Source of the DNA: Fidelibacterota bacterium
Lineage (GTDB): Bacteria > Fidelibacterota > Fidelibacteria > Fidelibacterales > Fidelibacteraceae
Direction: 5' to 3'
Assembly (NCBI GenBank): GCA_029931905.1
Contig: JAOZRH010000032.1
Span: 1-6,658 of the forward strand
DNA: 6,658 bases
The notes beneath the pieces were generated by a model. It worked only from the letters and a program-made list of their open reading frames with translations, made no database searches and was not told the origin of the DNA. Below are positions 5,976 to 6,658 of this stretch, piece by piece (within the stretch, counting starts at the first letter, position 1; every line of letters starts with the position of its first letter). A program made the translations under genes and the position numbers.

Positions 5976-6004
5976 AGTATAATAATAATCTTACAGCATA
6001 TCAA
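5976..6004 (-). promoter_or_regulatory. Promoter of the riboswitch-receptor unit
   Basis: On the - strand, TTGATA (5999-6004) and TATACT (5976-5981) are separated by exactly 17 bp, a good sigma-70-like pair. The expected transcription start, about 7 bases past the -10, falls near 5968-5970, right at the 5' end of the aptamer. The overlapping string TACTATTG also partly fits the Bacteroidota -7 element TAnnTTTG, so either sigma type could apply. Confidence 0.65.
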
Positions 6005-6024
6005 GAATATTCATTGCAATATTC
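6005..6024. repeat. Inverted repeat abutting the receptor promoter
   Basis: GAATATT (6005-6011) and AATATTC (6018-6024) form a 7-bp dyad with a 6-base spacer; the centre includes the palindrome ATTGCAAT. It sits directly upstream of the -35 hexamer, where an activator site could lie. In a region this A+T-rich it could be chance, and the 7-bp stem has only one G-C pair. Confidence 0.35.
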
Positions 6025-6040
6025 AAAAAACTCTCCCAAT

Positions 6041-6074
6041 AAAAAAAGGAGACAACAAAATTGCTATCTCCTTT
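6041..6074 (-). terminator. Rho-independent terminator of gap
   Basis: Read on the - strand, AAAGGAGATAGCAA (6074-6061) pairs with TTGTTGTCTCCTTT (6058-6045), 14 positions including two G-T pairs, and continues into a T-run. It begins 23 bases after the gap stop codon and separates gap from the receptor promoter. The + strand reading lacks a T-run, so it works in one direction. Confidence 0.9.
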
Positions 6075-6097
6075 CAATTATAATTAAATTTCTGTAA

Positions 6098-6658
6098 TTA
6101 CATTTTTGCCATTTTTTCTAATAAATCAACGACACGAACACTGTAACCCCATTCATTATCATACCAACTAATAATTTTTACAAGTTTTCCATTAACCATA
6201 GTCAATAGAGAATCAAACATTGATGAATGTGAATTTCCAACTATATCAATTGAAACTACAGGATCAACTAAATATTCTAATATTCCTTTCATTGAACCTT
6301 CAGATGCTTTTTTCATTGCTGCATTTACTTTTTCAACTGTTACATCTTTTTCAACTGTTACAACTAAATCAACAACTGAACCATCAGGAGTTGGAACTCT
6401 CATTGCCATTCCGTCTAATTTTCCTTGCAATTCTGGAATTACTTTTCCTGTTGCAATTGCTGCACCAGTAGTCGTTGGAATAATTGATACCGCTGCTGTT
6501 CTAGCTCTACGAAGATCGCTATGAGGTCCATCAAGTGTATTTTGATCATTAGTATATGCATGAGTTGTAGTCATCAATCCGTTTATAATACCAAATTCGT
6601 CGTTTAATACTTTTGCTACTGGAGCAAGACAGTTAGTTGTACAAGATGCATTTGAAAC
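6098..6658 (-). CDS. gap: Glyceraldehyde-3-phosphate dehydrogenase, type I, C-terminal part (5' end beyond window)
   Basis: The gene encodes the glycolytic enzyme that oxidises glyceraldehyde-3-phosphate to 1,3-bisphosphoglycerate with NAD(P)+. The frame is open from the window edge to TAA at 6098-6100, giving 186 residues, a little over half of the roughly 335 usual for the family. It begins with VSNASCTTNCLAP, which contains the catalytic Cys (residue 6 of the fragment, codon 6641-6643). HAYTNDQ, with the catalytic His, follows, then TTTGAAIATGKVIPELQGKL, a phosphate-binding and S-loop region, then MAMRVPTPDGSVVDLV, and finally WYDNEWGYSVRVVDL near the end. The Rossmann nucleotide-binding part lies outside the window, so NAD versus NADP preference cannot be read. 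It is intact as far as visible. A TTG inside the frame at 6575-6577 is an internal Leu codon, not a start. The gene ends with its own terminator and is not linked to the receptor transcript. Confidence 0.97.
   Translation of the reverse strand, partial: VSNASCTTNCLAPVAKVLNDEFGIINGLMTTTHAYTNDQNTLDGPHSDLRRARTAAVSIIPTTTGAAIATGKVIPELQGKLDGMAMRVPTPDGSVVDLVVTVEKDVTVEKVNAAMKKASEGSMKGILEYLVDPVVSIDIVGNSHSSMFDSLLTMVNGKLVKIISWYDNEWGYSVRVVDLLEKMAKM

Noticed and set aside
6220..6471. Open frame of 83 codons on the + strand opposite gap
   Set aside because: The product is a Leu/Gln repeat-like sequence produced by reading conserved GAPDH codons backward. It has no ribosome-binding site and no recognisable domain.
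6575..6577. TTG as a start codon for a short GAPDH-like protein
   Set aside because: The frame continues upstream to the window edge with the active-site motif SNASCTTNC, so this is an internal Leu codon of a normal gap gene cut by the window.

Overview
The window is strongly A+T-rich bacterial chromosome. Four things suggest a Bacteroidota/Chlorobi-group relative, possibly close to Ignavibacteria: a type IX secretion C-terminal sorting signal, a TonB-dependent receptor with a carboxypeptidase-regulatory-like N-terminal domain, HU-type proteins joined to LysM, and the codon bias. Clear Shine-Dalgarno sequences before two genes argue mildly against typical Bacteroidia. The placement is an inference. 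No insertion sequence, CRISPR array or phage gene is visible.

Layout. Positions 1-80 hold the last 25 codons of a secreted protein ending in a T9SS-type sorting signal (+). Positions 81-207 hold an imperfect palindromic repeat and a bidirectional terminator shared with the convergent rlmN (208-1251, -), the 23S rRNA A2503 methyltransferase. A short A+T-rich divergent region (1252-1356) separates rlmN from a + strand cluster: a small HU-like protein (1357-1647), an HU-TM-LysM protein overlapping it by ATGA (1644-2642), a TM-LysM paralogue without HU (2671-3231), and tRNA-Ala(GGC) (3260-3332). On the - strand follow a TonB-dependent outer-membrane receptor (3374-5887) controlled by a TPP riboswitch with its own promoter, then a strong terminator and the C-terminal half of gap (6098-6658, cut by the window end).

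How the parts work together. The receptor/riboswitch unit reads as thiamine scavenging: when TPP is low the leader frees its ribosome-binding site and the receptor is made. The regulatory unit is very compact, with promoter, aptamer, Shine-Dalgarno and start codon packed into about 120 bp.

The most novel-looking content is the 1357-3231 cluster. One protein has a DNA-binding HU domain predicted in the cytoplasm, a single membrane span and a periplasmic LysM domain, so it could physically link the nucleoid to peptidoglycan. It is translationally coupled to a second HU-like protein. It is followed by a paralogue whose LysM region is identical over 232 bp, which points to recent duplication or gene conversion.
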